A DNA stretch of 64,000 nt from Natrinema hispanicum (GTDB taxonomy: Archaea > Halobacteriota > Halobacteria > Halobacteriales > Natrialbaceae), in contig NZ_FOIC01000005.1 of NCBI RefSeq assembly GCF_900111485.1, forward strand, positions 124,001 to 188,000, read 5' to 3'. The notes under the pieces were generated by a model. The model searched no databases, had not been told where the DNA came from, and was given only the letters and a program-made list of their open reading frames with translations. This document shows, piece by piece, positions 6,746-16,031 of the stretch. The translations under genes were made by a program, and so were the position numbers. How positions within the stretch are numbered: position 1 is the stretch's first letter; the number at the start of each line of letters is the position of its first letter.

Positions 6746-8893
6746 ATGGGTAACTGTATCATCTGCGGCACACCCGTTGACGGCGAGATCTGCGAGAGTC
6801 ACGAGGAGGATGCTGTTTTCGAATTTCGCGGCACGTCTCCCTCGCAGCTCACGCCCGGTCGGTATTACCGGGGGACCGTTGACGGCTACGCCGACTTCGG
6901 TGTCTTCATCGACATCGGAGACCACGTCACTGGCCTGTTGCACAGAAGCGAACTCGACCGCCGACTCGAAAGTCTCGACTGGGAACCGGGCGACGAAGTC
7001 TTCGTCCAGGTACTCGATGTCCGTGACAACGGCAACGTCGACCTCGGCTGGTCGATCCGCCAGCGCGAACGCGAGTTCCGCGGCCACCTGATCGAGACCG
7101 CCGACGACGAGTACCGTCCCGAAGACCTCGAGGACGAAGAAGACGATACCACAGCGGAGACGAGCGACGAGAGCGACGCCGAGTCGCCGTCGGCCGGCGA
7201 GTTGCAGGCAGCCGCCAACGAGACCGAGACCGCGGCCGCGGAACCCGCCGGTGCCGTCTCGAGTAGCGGCTCCGTCGCGACAGAGACCGCCGCTGCATCG
7301 ACGCCGACGACTGACGACGCCGCTGAGGCCGACTCCGAGGCCGAGGCCGAGGAAGCGCCCGCGCTCAAGCGAACCACCGTCGACGCAATCGAGAATCAGG
7401 TCGGCAGCATCGTTCGCCTCGAGGGCGAGATCACTGGCGTTCGCCAGACCAGCGGCCCGACGGTCTTCGAACTGCGTGACGAAACCGCGACCGTCGAGTG
7501 TGCGGCGTTCAAGGAAGCTGGCGTTCGCGCCTATCCCGCCGTCGAACTCGAGGACATCGTCGCCCTCGAAGGCGAGGTCGAACGCCACAACGGCGACCTC
7601 CAGATCGAGACCGAATCCCTCGATATCCTCGACGGCGAGGCCCGCGAAACCGTCGTTGACCGCCTCGAGAGCGCGCTCGAACAGGAAGCACGACCCGAAG
7701 ACGTCGCGCCGCTTGCTGACCACGACGCGGTCGCGGCCGTCGAAGACGGTATCGCCGACGCGGCGACCGCGATCCGTCGAGCCGTCATGGAAGCGCGCCC
7801 AGTCGTCGTCCGCCACGGCGCGACCGCCGACGGCTACGTCGCCGGCGCTGCCATCGAACGCGCTGTCCTCCCGCTGATCCGCGAGAAACACACCCGCGAG
7901 GACGCGGAGTACCATTACTTCGAGCGTCGCCCGCTCGACGGCCGCGTCTACGACATGGACGCCGCAACCAACGACGTCACCTCGATGCTCGAGGCCCGCG
8001 ACCGCCACGGCGAACAGCTCCCGCTGGTCGTGCTGGTCGACGCCGGTTCGACCGTTGAATCCGTCGACGGCTACGACCTCCTCTCGCTGTACGACGCCGA
8101 GGCGCTCGTGATCGACGACAGCCGCGCCGACGACGAGGTCGCCGACGCCGTCTCCGTCGCCGTCGCCCCGTCGCTGGCCGGCGCTGACGTCGCCGACGTC
8201 ACCTCGACTGCGCTGGCGACCAACGTCGCCGCCCACGTCAACGACGACGTCCGCGACGATCTCGAGCACCTCCCAGCAGTCAGCTACTGGGAGGACACGC
8301 CCGAGGCATACCTCGACCTCGCCCGCGAAGCCGGCTACGACGAGACCGGCGTCTCCGAACGCCGCGAAGCCGTCGCGCTCGAGGCCTACTACCAGTCGTA
8401 CAAGGACAAGCGCGAACTCATCATCGACCTGCTATTCGGTGACGGCGAGGACTCGGACCGACCGCGCAACGGCGATCTCGCCGCGCACGTCTCCGAGCAG
8501 TTCCGCGACAAACTCGAGACCGAACTCGAGACGGCTCGCGAGAACCTCACCGTGGAAGACGTCGACGGCGTCACCGTCTCCGTCCTCGACACGGACGCCT
8601 TCACCCACCGGTACAACTTCCCGACGACGATCCTCCTGCTGGACGCGCTCCACCGCAGCGAGCGCGAGCAGGCAGACACCCACGTCACGCTCGGCGTCGG
8701 CGACGACGAACTCCACATCCGCGCGACTGAAGACGTAAACGTCCGCGACCTTGGCGACGCAATCGCCGAGGCAGTGCCAGACGGCGGCGTCAGCGTCGTC
8801 GGCGGTGCCGACGGCCACGTCGAGTTCCTGCCCGGCGAACGCGATGCCGTTCGCGACGCCGCACTCGAGGCGCTCGGCGAGACGCTCGCGTAA
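6746..8893 (+). CDS. S1/OB-fold RecJ-like DHH protein, probably without nuclease activity
   Basis: A 715-residue nucleic-acid-binding protein. Domains in order: an N-terminal Cys/His zinc knuckle (CIICGTPVDGEICESH, residues 4-19); an S1 RNA-binding domain (about 30-115, GVFIDIGDHVTGLLHRSEL); a long acidic linker rich in Glu, Asp, Ser and Thr (about 120-205); an OB-fold (about 215-300, VGSIVRLEGEITGVRQTSGP); then a RecJ-like DHH/DHHA1 region to the end. Key DHH motifs are altered: HGATADG replaces HxDxDG, VIDDSRAD replaces the DHH triad, and the C-terminal GGGH motif is degenerate. Haloarchaea carry several RecJ paralogues, some linked to GINS/replication or RNA. I infer a structural or binding role rather than an exonuclease. 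Confidence 0.82.
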   Translation: MGNCIICGTPVDGEICESHEEDAVFEFRGTSPSQLTPGRYYRGTVDGYADFGVFIDIGDHVTGLLHRSELDRRLESLDWEPGDEVFVQVLDVRDNGNVDLGWSIRQREREFRGHLIETADDEYRPEDLEDEEDDTTAETSDESDAESPSAGELQAAANETETAAAEPAGAVSSSGSVATETAAASTPTTDDAAEADSEAEAEEAPALKRTTVDAIENQVGSIVRLEGEITGVRQTSGPTVFELRDETATVECAAFKEAGVRAYPAVELEDIVALEGEVERHNGDLQIETESLDILDGEARETVVDRLESALEQEARPEDVAPLADHDAVAAVEDGIADAATAIRRAVMEARPVVVRHGATADGYVAGAAIERAVLPLIREKHTREDAEYHYFERRPLDGRVYDMDAATNDVTSMLEARDRHGEQLPLVVLVDAGSTVESVDGYDLLSLYDAEALVIDDSRADDEVADAVSVAVAPSLAGADVADVTSTALATNVAAHVNDDVRDDLEHLPAVSYWEDTPEAYLDLAREAGYDETGVSERREAVALEAYYQSYKDKRELIIDLLFGDGEDSDRPRNGDLAAHVSEQFRDKLETELETARENLTVEDVDGVTVSVLDTDAFTHRYNFPTTILLLDALHRSEREQADTHVTLGVGDDELHIRATEDVNVRDLGDAIAEAVPDGGVSVVGGADGHVEFLPGERDAVRDAALEALGETLA

Positions 8894-9024
8894 GGCTCGT
8901 CTTCTCCATCGTCCGCTCGACTACTGAGCGGCGGCGCTGTTCACTAGAGCCGATCGTCGTCGAATGGTTGTGTCCGTGTGGCAGTCAGATATCCGCACAG
9001 AATCACGACTTACTGCTCAGTGTA

Positions 9025-9231
9025 TCATTCGGCCAGCCAGATCAGAAACAGAACCGCACCGAGACCCAGCGCCGTGACCGTGAGGGCGAATCGTGGACTC
9101 GTAAGTGGAAGACGCGACAGATAGCCAGTGATTCGATTCAGTCCCCAGATCGCGATCAGAACACCGATGGCGAGTGCTGTGAACAGGAGTTCGTAGTCAA
9201 ACCACGCCTTGAGCCCTTCTACCGACGGCAT
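9025..9231 (-). CDS. Small two-helix membrane protein
   Basis: A 68-residue protein starting MPSVEGLKAWFDYELLF with two hydrophobic segments (LLFTALAIGVLIAIWGL and FALTVTALGLGAVLFLIWL) separated by a short basic/polar loop, so both ends probably face the same side of the membrane. The frame is open further upstream, but ATG 9231 is chosen because a clear TATA box lies 20-29 nt before it, as in leaderless genes. Function unknown; it is isolated between the DHH protein and the SHOCT-domain protein. Confidence 0.65.
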   Translation of the reverse strand: MPSVEGLKAWFDYELLFTALAIGVLIAIWGLNRITGYLSRLPLTSPRFALTVTALGLGAVLFLIWLAE

Positions 9232-9250
9232 AGTTTCTGGTTGTGTTCTG

Positions 9251-9260
9251 GTTTTATAAT
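9251..9260 (-). promoter_or_regulatory. TATA box of the small membrane protein gene
   Basis: Read on the minus strand, ATTATAAAAC lies 20-29 nt before the ATG at 9231. This decides the start and indicates a leaderless transcript. Confidence 0.6.
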
Positions 9261-9368
9261 CTTTCAGTCGAACTATCATCTTCATTCGTCACCATCTCTC
9301 GAGGACCGGCCTAGCGGACGACCTCTCGAGCCACCAACCTCTTCCCGACCCCAATAGAATTGACATGT

Positions 9369-9842
9369 ATGAAGCGAAGCGAGCGAGCCGGTCGCGGCAC
9401 GGGTGGAGGCGGGCCGTGGACGCGGCTGCGCGAGAACGCAACTGGGATCACGTCGCTGCTCGTGACGGCGTTCTGGCTCGGTGCGATGTTCACCGGGCAA
9501 GACTGGTGGCTTGCAGCGTTGCTCGTCGGCTACGTTGCCATCGTGCCATTGGTTGCGATCCTGTTCGGTGACGAGGACGATCGCCGAGAATGGGCTGCCG
9601 AGTCCCTCAGTGCGGACACCGCCGAGACAGATGGAGAACCCGAGCCGACGGATTCTACGACCGATGCCCTCGAGACGCTGCGCGAGCGCTACGCCGCCGG
9701 CGAACTGACTGACGAGCAGTTCGAACGGAAACTCGAGCGACTGTTGGATACGGAGACGCTCGAAGGTGCACAGGAGTGGGCCCAAAACCGGGAGCAGGAA
9801 CGAGCGGATGACCGCAACCGAGACCTCGAGTACGACCGCTGA
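9369..9842 (+). CDS. Membrane protein with C-terminal SHOCT domain
   Basis: A 157-residue protein with a basic N-terminus, two membrane helices (ITSLLVTAFWLGAMFTG and WWLAALLVGYVAIVPLVAIL), an acidic linker, and a SHOCT (short C-terminal) domain: ALETLRERYAAGELTDEQFE followed by RKLERLLDTE. SHOCT helices are thought to mediate oligomerisation or protein contacts in many prokaryotic membrane proteins. ATG 9369 starts the protein; an upstream in-frame TTG at 9360 is less likely. It converges on mrpG, with 6 bp between the stops. No specific function can be assigned. Confidence 0.8.
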   Translation: MKRSERAGRGTGGGGPWTRLRENATGITSLLVTAFWLGAMFTGQDWWLAALLVGYVAIVPLVAILFGDEDDRREWAAESLSADTAETDGEPEPTDSTTDALETLRERYAAGELTDEQFERKLERLLDTETLEGAQEWAQNREQERADDRNRDLEYDR

Positions 9843-9848
9843 CGGCCC

Positions 9849-10220
9849 TCAATCGTCGCTCGGCTCAGTGTCGTCGCCTCGCTCGGTGCCCGGCCGCTTG
9901 ACCGCGTTCGGATCGGGCCAGGTGACGCTGCCGAGGAACGGGACTCCGATGCGCTCGGCGGCGCGGGCGATCATGTGCGAGCCGGTTGGGACCGTCAGGA
10001 AGAGGAAGGCGATCCCGATGAGCGCGGTCAACCCCTCGCTGCCGGGGCCGAACTCGACGAAGCCAGCCAGGAAGATTGCCGCGGTGCCGAGTGTCGTCGG
10101 CTTACTGGTGGCGTGCATCCGATTGTAGACGTTCGGCAGGCGAAGCAGGCCAATGGTGCCGACGGTGAGGAAAAAAGCACCGACGACGACCAGTGCGATG
10201 ACGATGGCGGTGTGAATCAT
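9849..10220 (-). CDS. mrpG: Mrp Na+/H+ antiporter subunit G
   Basis: A 123-residue membrane protein of the MnhG/PhaG family with three hydrophobic segments and the conserved GLLRLPNVYNRMHATSKP motif. It is the last gene of the seven-gene Mrp operon and its ATG overlaps the mrpF stop by 4 nt (ATGA). MrpG is a small subunit required for assembly of the complex that exports Na+ in exchange for protons. The extended hydrophilic C-terminus (VTWPDPNAVKRPGTERGDD) is acidic, as expected for a halophile. Confidence 0.93.
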   Translation of the reverse strand: MIHTAIVIALVVVGAFFLTVGTIGLLRLPNVYNRMHATSKPTTLGTAAIFLAGFVEFGPGSEGLTALIGIAFLFLTVPTGSHMIARAAERIGVPFLGSVTWPDPNAVKRPGTERGDDTEPSDD

Positions 10221-10516
10221 TCGATCACCTCGCCGTCGGTGACGAACTTGGCGACGGCGACGGTCGCGATGAAGCCGATGATCGCGAGCACGAGACTCAC
10301 CGTGATAAAGAGGCCCCGGCCAGTCAACAGCGCGAACAACACGGCGATCGCGACGACGTTCGTCCCGATGGCGTCCAGTGCGACCACCCGATCCGGGTTC
10401 GTCGGCCCCCGAATCACGCGATACCCACAGAGGACACAGAGGCCACTGACGAGGATCAACGCGCCGTGAATCGCCGTCTCGAGGACGGCCGGGCTGGCCT
10501 CAGTCATCGTCGACAC
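10217..10516 (-). CDS. mrpF: Mrp Na+/H+ antiporter subunit F
   Basis: A 99-residue protein of the MnhF/PhaF family with three membrane helices and the conserved RVIRGPTNPDRVVALDAIGT motif. It overlaps mrpE by 17 nt and mrpG by 4 nt. MrpF is an integral small subunit of the Mrp complex. Confidence 0.93.
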   Translation of the reverse strand: MSTMTEASPAVLETAIHGALILVSGLCVLCGYRVIRGPTNPDRVVALDAIGTNVVAIAVLFALLTGRGLFITVSLVLAIIGFIATVAVAKFVTDGEVIE

Positions 10517-11105
10517 CCTCCTCTTGACGATCCGTGGTACTGTCTCTTTCCCCGCCCGAGACGACGATGTCTGGTGGCGGGTCGGATGGCGAGGCGGCTT
10601 CGTTGAACAACTCGAGCGCGTAGTTCTCCCAGGTGCGAATCGGGTCGGCGATCGCCTCGGGATCGCGGCCGTCGACGCCGTGGACGTACAGCGCGTTCGT
10701 CTCGTCGTCGTAATCGAGCGTCACTGTGCCTGGCGTGATCGTAATGCTGTTTGCGATGACGGTGATCGCGATGTCGGATTCAACTCGCAGTGGGATCAGG
10801 ATCACTTCGGGTTCGATCGGCATCCCAGGCGAGAGCACCCGGTAGGCGACGTCGACGTTCGCCCGCAGGAGCTCCCACGTGAACGCACCCAGATACAGTC
10901 CGGCGTAGGGCACGGCTCCCATTACACGGCCGAGATCGAGGTCCTTGCTGTAGAGCCGCCGGAAGACGAACGCGACCGGTAGTCCGACGAGCAGTCCGGC
11001 GAGCAGCCCGCGGACGATCGAGACGGGCGTCAGCGGCAGCCCTCGGACGAACACCCACAGGACGGCGAAGACGACGCCGACGACGGGCCAGGTTCGCACG
11101 CGCAT
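10500..11105 (-). CDS. mrpE: Mrp Na+/H+ antiporter subunit E
   Basis: A 201-residue protein of the MnhE family: an N-terminal pair of membrane helices (VVGVVFAVLWVFVRGLPLTP, then the GLLAGLLVGLP segment), a third hydrophobic region, and a cytosolic alpha/beta domain with PEVILIPLRVESDIAITVIA and NSITITPGTVTLDYDDE, the hallmark of MrpE. The acidic C-terminal tail is about 40 residues longer than in bacterial MrpE. Its ATG shares one base with the mrpD stop (TAATG). Confidence 0.93.
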   Translation of the reverse strand: MRVRTWPVVGVVFAVLWVFVRGLPLTPVSIVRGLLAGLLVGLPVAFVFRRLYSKDLDLGRVMGAVPYAGLYLGAFTWELLRANVDVAYRVLSPGMPIEPEVILIPLRVESDIAITVIANSITITPGTVTLDYDDETNALYVHGVDGRDPEAIADPIRTWENYALELFNEAASPSDPPPDIVVSGGERDSTTDRQEEGVDDD

Positions 11106-12754
11106 TAGTGGTCACCCCCGTTCGCGCTTGAGTCAATCAGATCACTCGCCTCCTGTGGAGCGACAGCGTCCACGTAGCCCTCGGTGTCGACGGCCGCGTC
11201 GGCTGCGATTTCGGCGAACTCGTAGACGGGCTCGAAGCCAACGCCGACCGCGACGATCGTGGCCGCGAGGACCGCGAGCACGGCCACCTGCACCGGATCG
11301 ATCGAGGCCGTCTCCACGGCGTCGGTCTGTGCCCCCCAGAAGCTCCGATTCCATGCCCGGGTCGTGTAGGCGATCGTCAGCAGCGAGCCGACGAGCAAGA
11401 CGACGAGGACGGGACCAGCGCGGGCTCGAGCCGCGGCGTCGAAGACGAGGAACTTGCCGAAAAAGCCCGACAGCGGCGGAATGCCGACGAGTGCGAGCGA
11501 GGCGACGAACACCGAAATTGCGAGTGGCGGCGACCGCATTGCCAGCCCGCCGAGGTCGGCAAACCGGCTCGTCCCCGTCGCCGACCGGACCGTGCCGACC
11601 GACAGGAAGAGTAGTCCCTTCGCCAGCGTGTGATTAAGGGCGTAGACTAACGCGGCGACGATCGCCAGCTTCCGTAGGCCCGGCGCTGTCGCCGTCGTCG
11701 CGATTGCGACCGGCATCGCGATGAAGCCGACCTGGCCGATACTCGAGTAGGCGAACACGCCCTCGAGCGAATCCCGCCCGACGGCACCGATCCCGCCGAC
11801 GAGGATGCTGGCGGTGGCCATGATGAACAGCGCCGCGCCGATGAATGGTAGTGGCGAATCACCAGCGATCGTCACCCCTGGAAGCGAGAGGTCGACGCCG
11901 ACCGCTGCCCCGGCGAAGACGGTAAAGGTGAGTCGGATGATGGCGTAGATCCCGACTTTCTTGGTCGCGCCGGCGAGCAAGGCGGTGACCTGTGGCGGCG
12001 CGGCCCGGTAGGCCGACGGAATCCAGAACTGGAACGGAACCAGCCCCGCCTTGAGCGCGAACACCGACAGGAGCAGGGCGAATAGCCCGACGACTGGCGC
12101 TGGCTCGAGGCCGTAGGCCGCGGGTTCGGCGAGCCGTTGGGCGAGATCGGCCATGTTGAGCGTCCCCGTGGTCGCGTAGATCCCGCCGACACCCAGCAGG
12201 AAGACGGCGCTGCCGACCAGATTGAGCGTCACGTACCAGAACGCGGCGCGGGTGTGTTCGGGACCGCCGCTGTAGGCGACGAAGACGTAACTGGCCATCA
12301 GCATCACCTCGAACCAGACGAAGAGGTTGAACAGGTCGCCCGTGAGGAACGCGCCGGTCACACCTAGCGCGAGGAAGTGAAACAGCGGGAAGTAGTAACT
12401 GCGTTCCTCCCCGCCGGGGAGGTGTCGGGTCGAGAAAACCAGCGACGCGACGCCGAGGATCGCGACCATCGTCAGCATGAACGCCGACAGGCCGTCGGCG
12501 ACGAGCGTAATGCCGAAGGGGGCCGGCCAGCCGCCGACCTGGTAGGTCGCGATCCCGGGCGCATCCGGTGCGAGGACGATATACCAGTCGATCGCCGCCA
12601 CTGCGGCCGCGTAGGCGATGCCGCCAGCTAGGCTCACCGCGGCTCGAGCCCGGGGATAGCGACCAAGCAACAGCGTGGCTGTGGCCGCAGCGAGGACGAT
12701 CAGCATCGGCGCGATCACGAGCTGTGAGTCAGTTCCAACGGGCGTCGCAATCAT
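11105..12754 (-). CDS. mrpD: Mrp Na+/H+ antiporter subunit D (ND2/ND4-like)
   Basis: A 549-residue polytopic protein of the proton-translocating oxidoreductase superfamily (NuoM/NuoN-like), with about 14 membrane helices. Visible family signatures are WFEVMLMASYVFVAYSG in TM5 (with the key Glu), FALKAGLVPFQFWIPSAYRA with the conserved Lys of the antiporter channel, and HTLAKGLLFLSVGTV with a second Lys. MrpD and MrpA are the two ion-pumping antiporter-like subunits. The ATG overlaps the mrpC stop by 4 nt. Confidence 0.95.
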   Translation of the reverse strand: MIATPVGTDSQLVIAPMLIVLAAATATLLLGRYPRARAAVSLAGGIAYAAAVAAIDWYIVLAPDAPGIATYQVGGWPAPFGITLVADGLSAFMLTMVAILGVASLVFSTRHLPGGEERSYYFPLFHFLALGVTGAFLTGDLFNLFVWFEVMLMASYVFVAYSGGPEHTRAAFWYVTLNLVGSAVFLLGVGGIYATTGTLNMADLAQRLAEPAAYGLEPAPVVGLFALLLSVFALKAGLVPFQFWIPSAYRAAPPQVTALLAGATKKVGIYAIIRLTFTVFAGAAVGVDLSLPGVTIAGDSPLPFIGAALFIMATASILVGGIGAVGRDSLEGVFAYSSIGQVGFIAMPVAIATTATAPGLRKLAIVAALVYALNHTLAKGLLFLSVGTVRSATGTSRFADLGGLAMRSPPLAISVFVASLALVGIPPLSGFFGKFLVFDAAARARAGPVLVVLLVGSLLTIAYTTRAWNRSFWGAQTDAVETASIDPVQVAVLAVLAATIVAVGVGFEPVYEFAEIAADAAVDTEGYVDAVAPQEASDLIDSSANGGDH

Positions 12755-13104
12755 CGTCGATCACCGAGTTCAGTTACGTCTAACGTCCCGTGTTCCTCGT
12801 AGACCCGATACGACAGCACGAGTGCGAACGCAGTCATGCCGAAGCCGATGACGATGGCGGTCAACACGAGCGCCTGCACCACCGGATCGGCCGTCTGCGG
12901 AGCGCCCCCGCCGTGGCCGGCGAGGATCGGCACCGAGTCGGCAACCGCCGGCGCGATCCCGCCCATCGCCAGCAGGTAGACGTTCGCCGCCTGGCTGATG
13001 ATCGCCAGCCCCCAGACGACCCGGATCAGGTCCCGCTGTAAGAGCAGGAAGGTTCCGAGAGCGAACAGCGCGCCGATCGTCGCCGCGAGCACGACCGCCG
13101 TCAT
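12751..13104 (-). CDS. mrpC: Mrp Na+/H+ antiporter subunit C (NuoK-like)
   Basis: A 117-residue, three-helix protein of the MnhC/NuoK family with GTFLLLQRDLIRVVWGLAII near the first and second helices, and AVADSVPILAGHGGGAPQTA followed by DPVVQALVLTAIVIG, the typical MrpC loop. It links the antiporter subunits within the membrane. It overlaps both mrpB and mrpD by 4 nt. Confidence 0.94.
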   Translation of the reverse strand: MTAVVLAATIGALFALGTFLLLQRDLIRVVWGLAIISQAANVYLLAMGGIAPAVADSVPILAGHGGGAPQTADPVVQALVLTAIVIGFGMTAFALVLSYRVYEEHGTLDVTELGDRR

Positions 13105-13565
13105 TCTGCCCCCACCACCGAGAGGATCGTCAGCAGGCCGCCGACGACCACACAGTAGACCCCGAAGTCGAACGCGATCGCGCTCGCGACCTCGAGGTGG
13201 TCGTAGATCGGCACCCCCTCGAGCATGACGAACGTCTGTGTGAGAAACGACTGTCCGAAGACAAGCGGCGCGAGGCCGCTGACGACGGCGATCGCGAAGC
13301 CGTAGGCGAACAGCCGGCGATAGGCCACGACGACCCGATCCCGCGAGGGTTCCTTGCCGGGATCGACGTCGCGCCCGAGGATGCCTCGCTCCAGAAAGTC
13401 AAGGCCAAAGCCCATGTAGATGATCGCGAACGCCGTCGTCGTCAACACGCCGCCGATGAATCCGCCACCGGGGAGGTTGTGGCCCTCGATGAACAGCGAA
13501 ATCGCGACGACCAGCACGATCGGGACGATCGCTCGTGCGGTCGTGCGCATGATGACCGTCGTCAT
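13101..13565 (-). CDS. mrpB: Mrp Na+/H+ antiporter subunit B
   Basis: A 154-residue protein of the MnhB family with four membrane helices and the diagnostic EGHNLPGGGFIGGVLTTTAF motif. In this operon MrpB is separate from MrpA, as in Bacillus-type group 1 operons. It overlaps mrpA and mrpC by 4 nt each, so translation is coupled. Confidence 0.94.
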   Translation of the reverse strand: MTTVIMRTTARAIVPIVLVVAISLFIEGHNLPGGGFIGGVLTTTAFAIIYMGFGLDFLERGILGRDVDPGKEPSRDRVVVAYRRLFAYGFAIAVVSGLAPLVFGQSFLTQTFVMLEGVPIYDHLEVASAIAFDFGVYCVVVGGLLTILSVVGAE

Positions 13566-15991
13566 TCGTCGCTCCCTCCTGTGGTGGTGTCGGTGTCTCG
13601 AGGCTCGGTCACGTCGTCGTCACTGCGGGCAGCGGATCGCTCGTCGCCCCTGCCGCGCATGACGATCAGCGTCAGGATCGAGATCGCGGCGAGCGCGATC
13701 ACGGCGAGTTCGCCGAGCGTATCGAAGCCACGGAAGTCGACGAGCGTCACGTTGACGATATTCGTGCCACCACCCTCCGGCACGGCCTGCGCGGCGAAAT
13801 AACGGGCGATGTCGGTGCTGCCGGCGGGACGTACACCACTCGAGACGAGCACCGTAACGAACGCGGTCACGCCGACGACGAGCGAGAGGGCAACGTCGCG
13901 GACTGTCGTCCCGACCGCGATCCGCTCGGTTGCTGGAATCTCCTCGATCACGAGCAAGAAGAGGACGAGCACCAGCGTCTCGACGACGAGCTGGGTCAAC
14001 GCGAGGTCGGGCGCGCTCCCGAGGATATAGAAGATGGCGACCATGAAGCCGAGAATCGAGAGCGTGAGCACGCCCGCGACGTGGGTATCCGAGAGCACGA
14101 CGGCCAGCGCCCCGACGACCGCCACGAGCAAGACCAGTCCCATGGCCACCGTGACCTCGGTGCCGACGGCGATCGAATCGATGGCACCAGCCGCGACGAA
14201 GCCGGCGAGTGCAAGCGCGCAGATCCCGCTTAGCACCCATGTCGCGTACGTCCGCAGGAGACCGTTCTGAAGCGTTTCCGCGAACCAGCGTCCTTCGTCG
14301 GAGAGCCCTTCGATGATGACGTCGTACCACCAGTTCGGGCGGATCGGTGGTGTCGACCCAACAACCCCGCGGATGCCGTCGTGGAGGCGATCGTAGAACG
14401 GGAACGCAGCGAGGCCGACAGCGATCGTCACCGCGCTCATCCCGACCGGCGTCGAATACGTGGTTGGGAGGCCGACGTGCATCTCGCCGGGGTCGACCGC
14501 CGTCGCCTCGAGGCCGGACTGGACGATAATGTCGACGGCGAGTTGCGGATCGACGCTGACGACCGCCGCGAGCAGTGCCAGCACGGCCGGTGAGACGAGC
14601 ATCGTCACGGGCGGGCTTTGCACGTAGTCGAGTGCTTCGGGACGGTCGCCGAAGAACAGCGAGAGGAATCGCAGCGAGTAGAGGACGGTGAAAACACTCC
14701 CGAAGACGGCGACGGCGGGGTAGAGCCAGCCGAGTAGTCCGATGTCGTGGTAGTGGCTGGCCTCGACGGCGGCCTCGAAGAGTAGTTCCTTCGAGTAGAA
14801 GCCGTTAAACGGCGGAATACCGGCCATGCTGAGCGCGGCGACGACGGTGATCGCCGCCGTCACCGGGAGGTCGTGACGGAGCCCGCCGAGTTTGTCGATC
14901 TCTCGAGTCCCGGCTTCGTGGGCGATAATCCCGGCGACCAGAAACAGCGCGGCCTTGAACAGGGCGTGATTGAGCAGGTGGAAGACGCCGGTCTCGGCAC
15001 CGTAGACGGAGGTAAACCCGAAGCCGGCGACCATCAAGCCGAGGTGGCTCGCCGTCGAGTAGGCCAGCAGTTCCTTGATATCCGTCGACGCGACGGCCAT
15101 GATCGCACAGACGGTCATCGTCGTCAGGCCAAGCGTCGCAAAGAGGAACAGCCACTCCGGGCCGACGAGCATCGGGCGGACGCGGCCGATGAAGTAGACG
15201 CCGACTTTGACCATCGTCGCGGAGTGGAGAAACGCCGAGACCGGCGTGGGTGCGGCCATCGCGTTTGGCAGCCAGAAGTGCACCGGGACCTGTGCCGACT
15301 TGGTCCCCGCACCGATTGCGAGCAGCCCCAAGACGGGGAGAAACAGCCCCCGGTCTCGCAGCGCCGCGGCCATCACGTCGGGCTCCTCGAGCATCGCGGC
15401 GAGATTGAAAGCAGCGCCGGGACCGAGGATATCAGCTGCGACGATCGACAGCAACAGGAAGCCAACGAGTAAGAAAAGGCCACCGCCGACGGTGATGAAC
15501 ATGGCCATCCGGGCAGCGTACTGTGAGGAGTCGTCGGCGGTGTAGAATCCGATCAGCACGAACGAGGCGAGGCTCGTGAGTTCCCAGAACAGAAAGATCG
15601 CAATCAGATCGGCTGCGAGCGCGACGCCGATGATCGACCCCATGAACGCGAACAAGGCGGCGTAGTATCGCACGAGTCCCGACTGACCGTGCATGTACGC
15701 CGGCGAGTAGGTGAAAATGAGCGCGCCAATACCGCTTGCCAACAGCGCGAACAGCAGGGCCCAGCCGTCGACGTAAAACCGGAGTGCGACGTTGAGCGCG
15801 GGAACCCACTCGAGCGCGACGGTTCCCTCACTCCCGTATTGGGTGGCGAGCAGGCCAAACGAGACGAGTGCGACGACGGTCCCCGCGAACCCGGCTTCCT
15901 CCCCGAGGAGACGAAAGAACAGCGGCGTGAGTGCTGCGGCGACGAACGGCACGGCGACCGCGGCGACGACCACCGCAAGGTCGGGAGACAT
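13562..15991 (-). CDS. mrpA: Mrp Na+/H+ antiporter subunit A (ND5-like)
   Basis: An 809-residue polytopic protein, the largest Mrp subunit. The N-terminal two thirds are NuoL/ND5-like: LFWELTSLASFVLIGFYTAD holds the conserved Glu, SAQVPVHFWLPNAMAAPTPV and HNHALFKAALFLVAG-like segments hold the channel Lys and His residues. The C-terminal part matches the DUF4040/MbhD-MbhE-type helices found only in MrpA (HVAGVLTLSILGFMVAIFYI). It is the first gene of the operon. Start ATG 15991 is preceded 34 nt upstream by a TATA box. The complex exports Na+ using the proton gradient and supports pH and sodium homeostasis. Confidence 0.94.
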   Translation of the reverse strand: MSPDLAVVVAAVAVPFVAAALTPLFFRLLGEEAGFAGTVVALVSFGLLATQYGSEGTVALEWVPALNVALRFYVDGWALLFALLASGIGALIFTYSPAYMHGQSGLVRYYAALFAFMGSIIGVALAADLIAIFLFWELTSLASFVLIGFYTADDSSQYAARMAMFITVGGGLFLLVGFLLLSIVAADILGPGAAFNLAAMLEEPDVMAAALRDRGLFLPVLGLLAIGAGTKSAQVPVHFWLPNAMAAPTPVSAFLHSATMVKVGVYFIGRVRPMLVGPEWLFLFATLGLTTMTVCAIMAVASTDIKELLAYSTASHLGLMVAGFGFTSVYGAETGVFHLLNHALFKAALFLVAGIIAHEAGTREIDKLGGLRHDLPVTAAITVVAALSMAGIPPFNGFYSKELLFEAAVEASHYHDIGLLGWLYPAVAVFGSVFTVLYSLRFLSLFFGDRPEALDYVQSPPVTMLVSPAVLALLAAVVSVDPQLAVDIIVQSGLEATAVDPGEMHVGLPTTYSTPVGMSAVTIAVGLAAFPFYDRLHDGIRGVVGSTPPIRPNWWYDVIIEGLSDEGRWFAETLQNGLLRTYATWVLSGICALALAGFVAAGAIDSIAVGTEVTVAMGLVLLVAVVGALAVVLSDTHVAGVLTLSILGFMVAIFYILGSAPDLALTQLVVETLVLVLFLLVIEEIPATERIAVGTTVRDVALSLVVGVTAFVTVLVSSGVRPAGSTDIARYFAAQAVPEGGGTNIVNVTLVDFRGFDTLGELAVIALAAISILTLIVMRGRGDERSAARSDDDVTEPRDTDTTTGGSDE

Positions 15992-16020
15992 TCAGTTGTC
16001 GGAGATAGGGCGAGACCATC

Positions 16021-16031
16021 CTTAAAGAATT
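16021..16031 (-). promoter_or_regulatory. TATA box of the mrp operon
   Basis: Read on the minus strand, AATTCTTTAAG lies 30-40 nt before the mrpA ATG, so transcription would begin a few bases upstream of the start codon. No other promoter-like box is seen within the tightly overlapping operon. Confidence 0.5.

Noticed and set aside
5138-8269. A 1,043-residue open frame on the minus strand
   Set aside because: It is antisense to three well-supported genes and consists of Val/Asp/Arg-rich low-complexity sequence typical of the shadow frames in GC-rich DNA.
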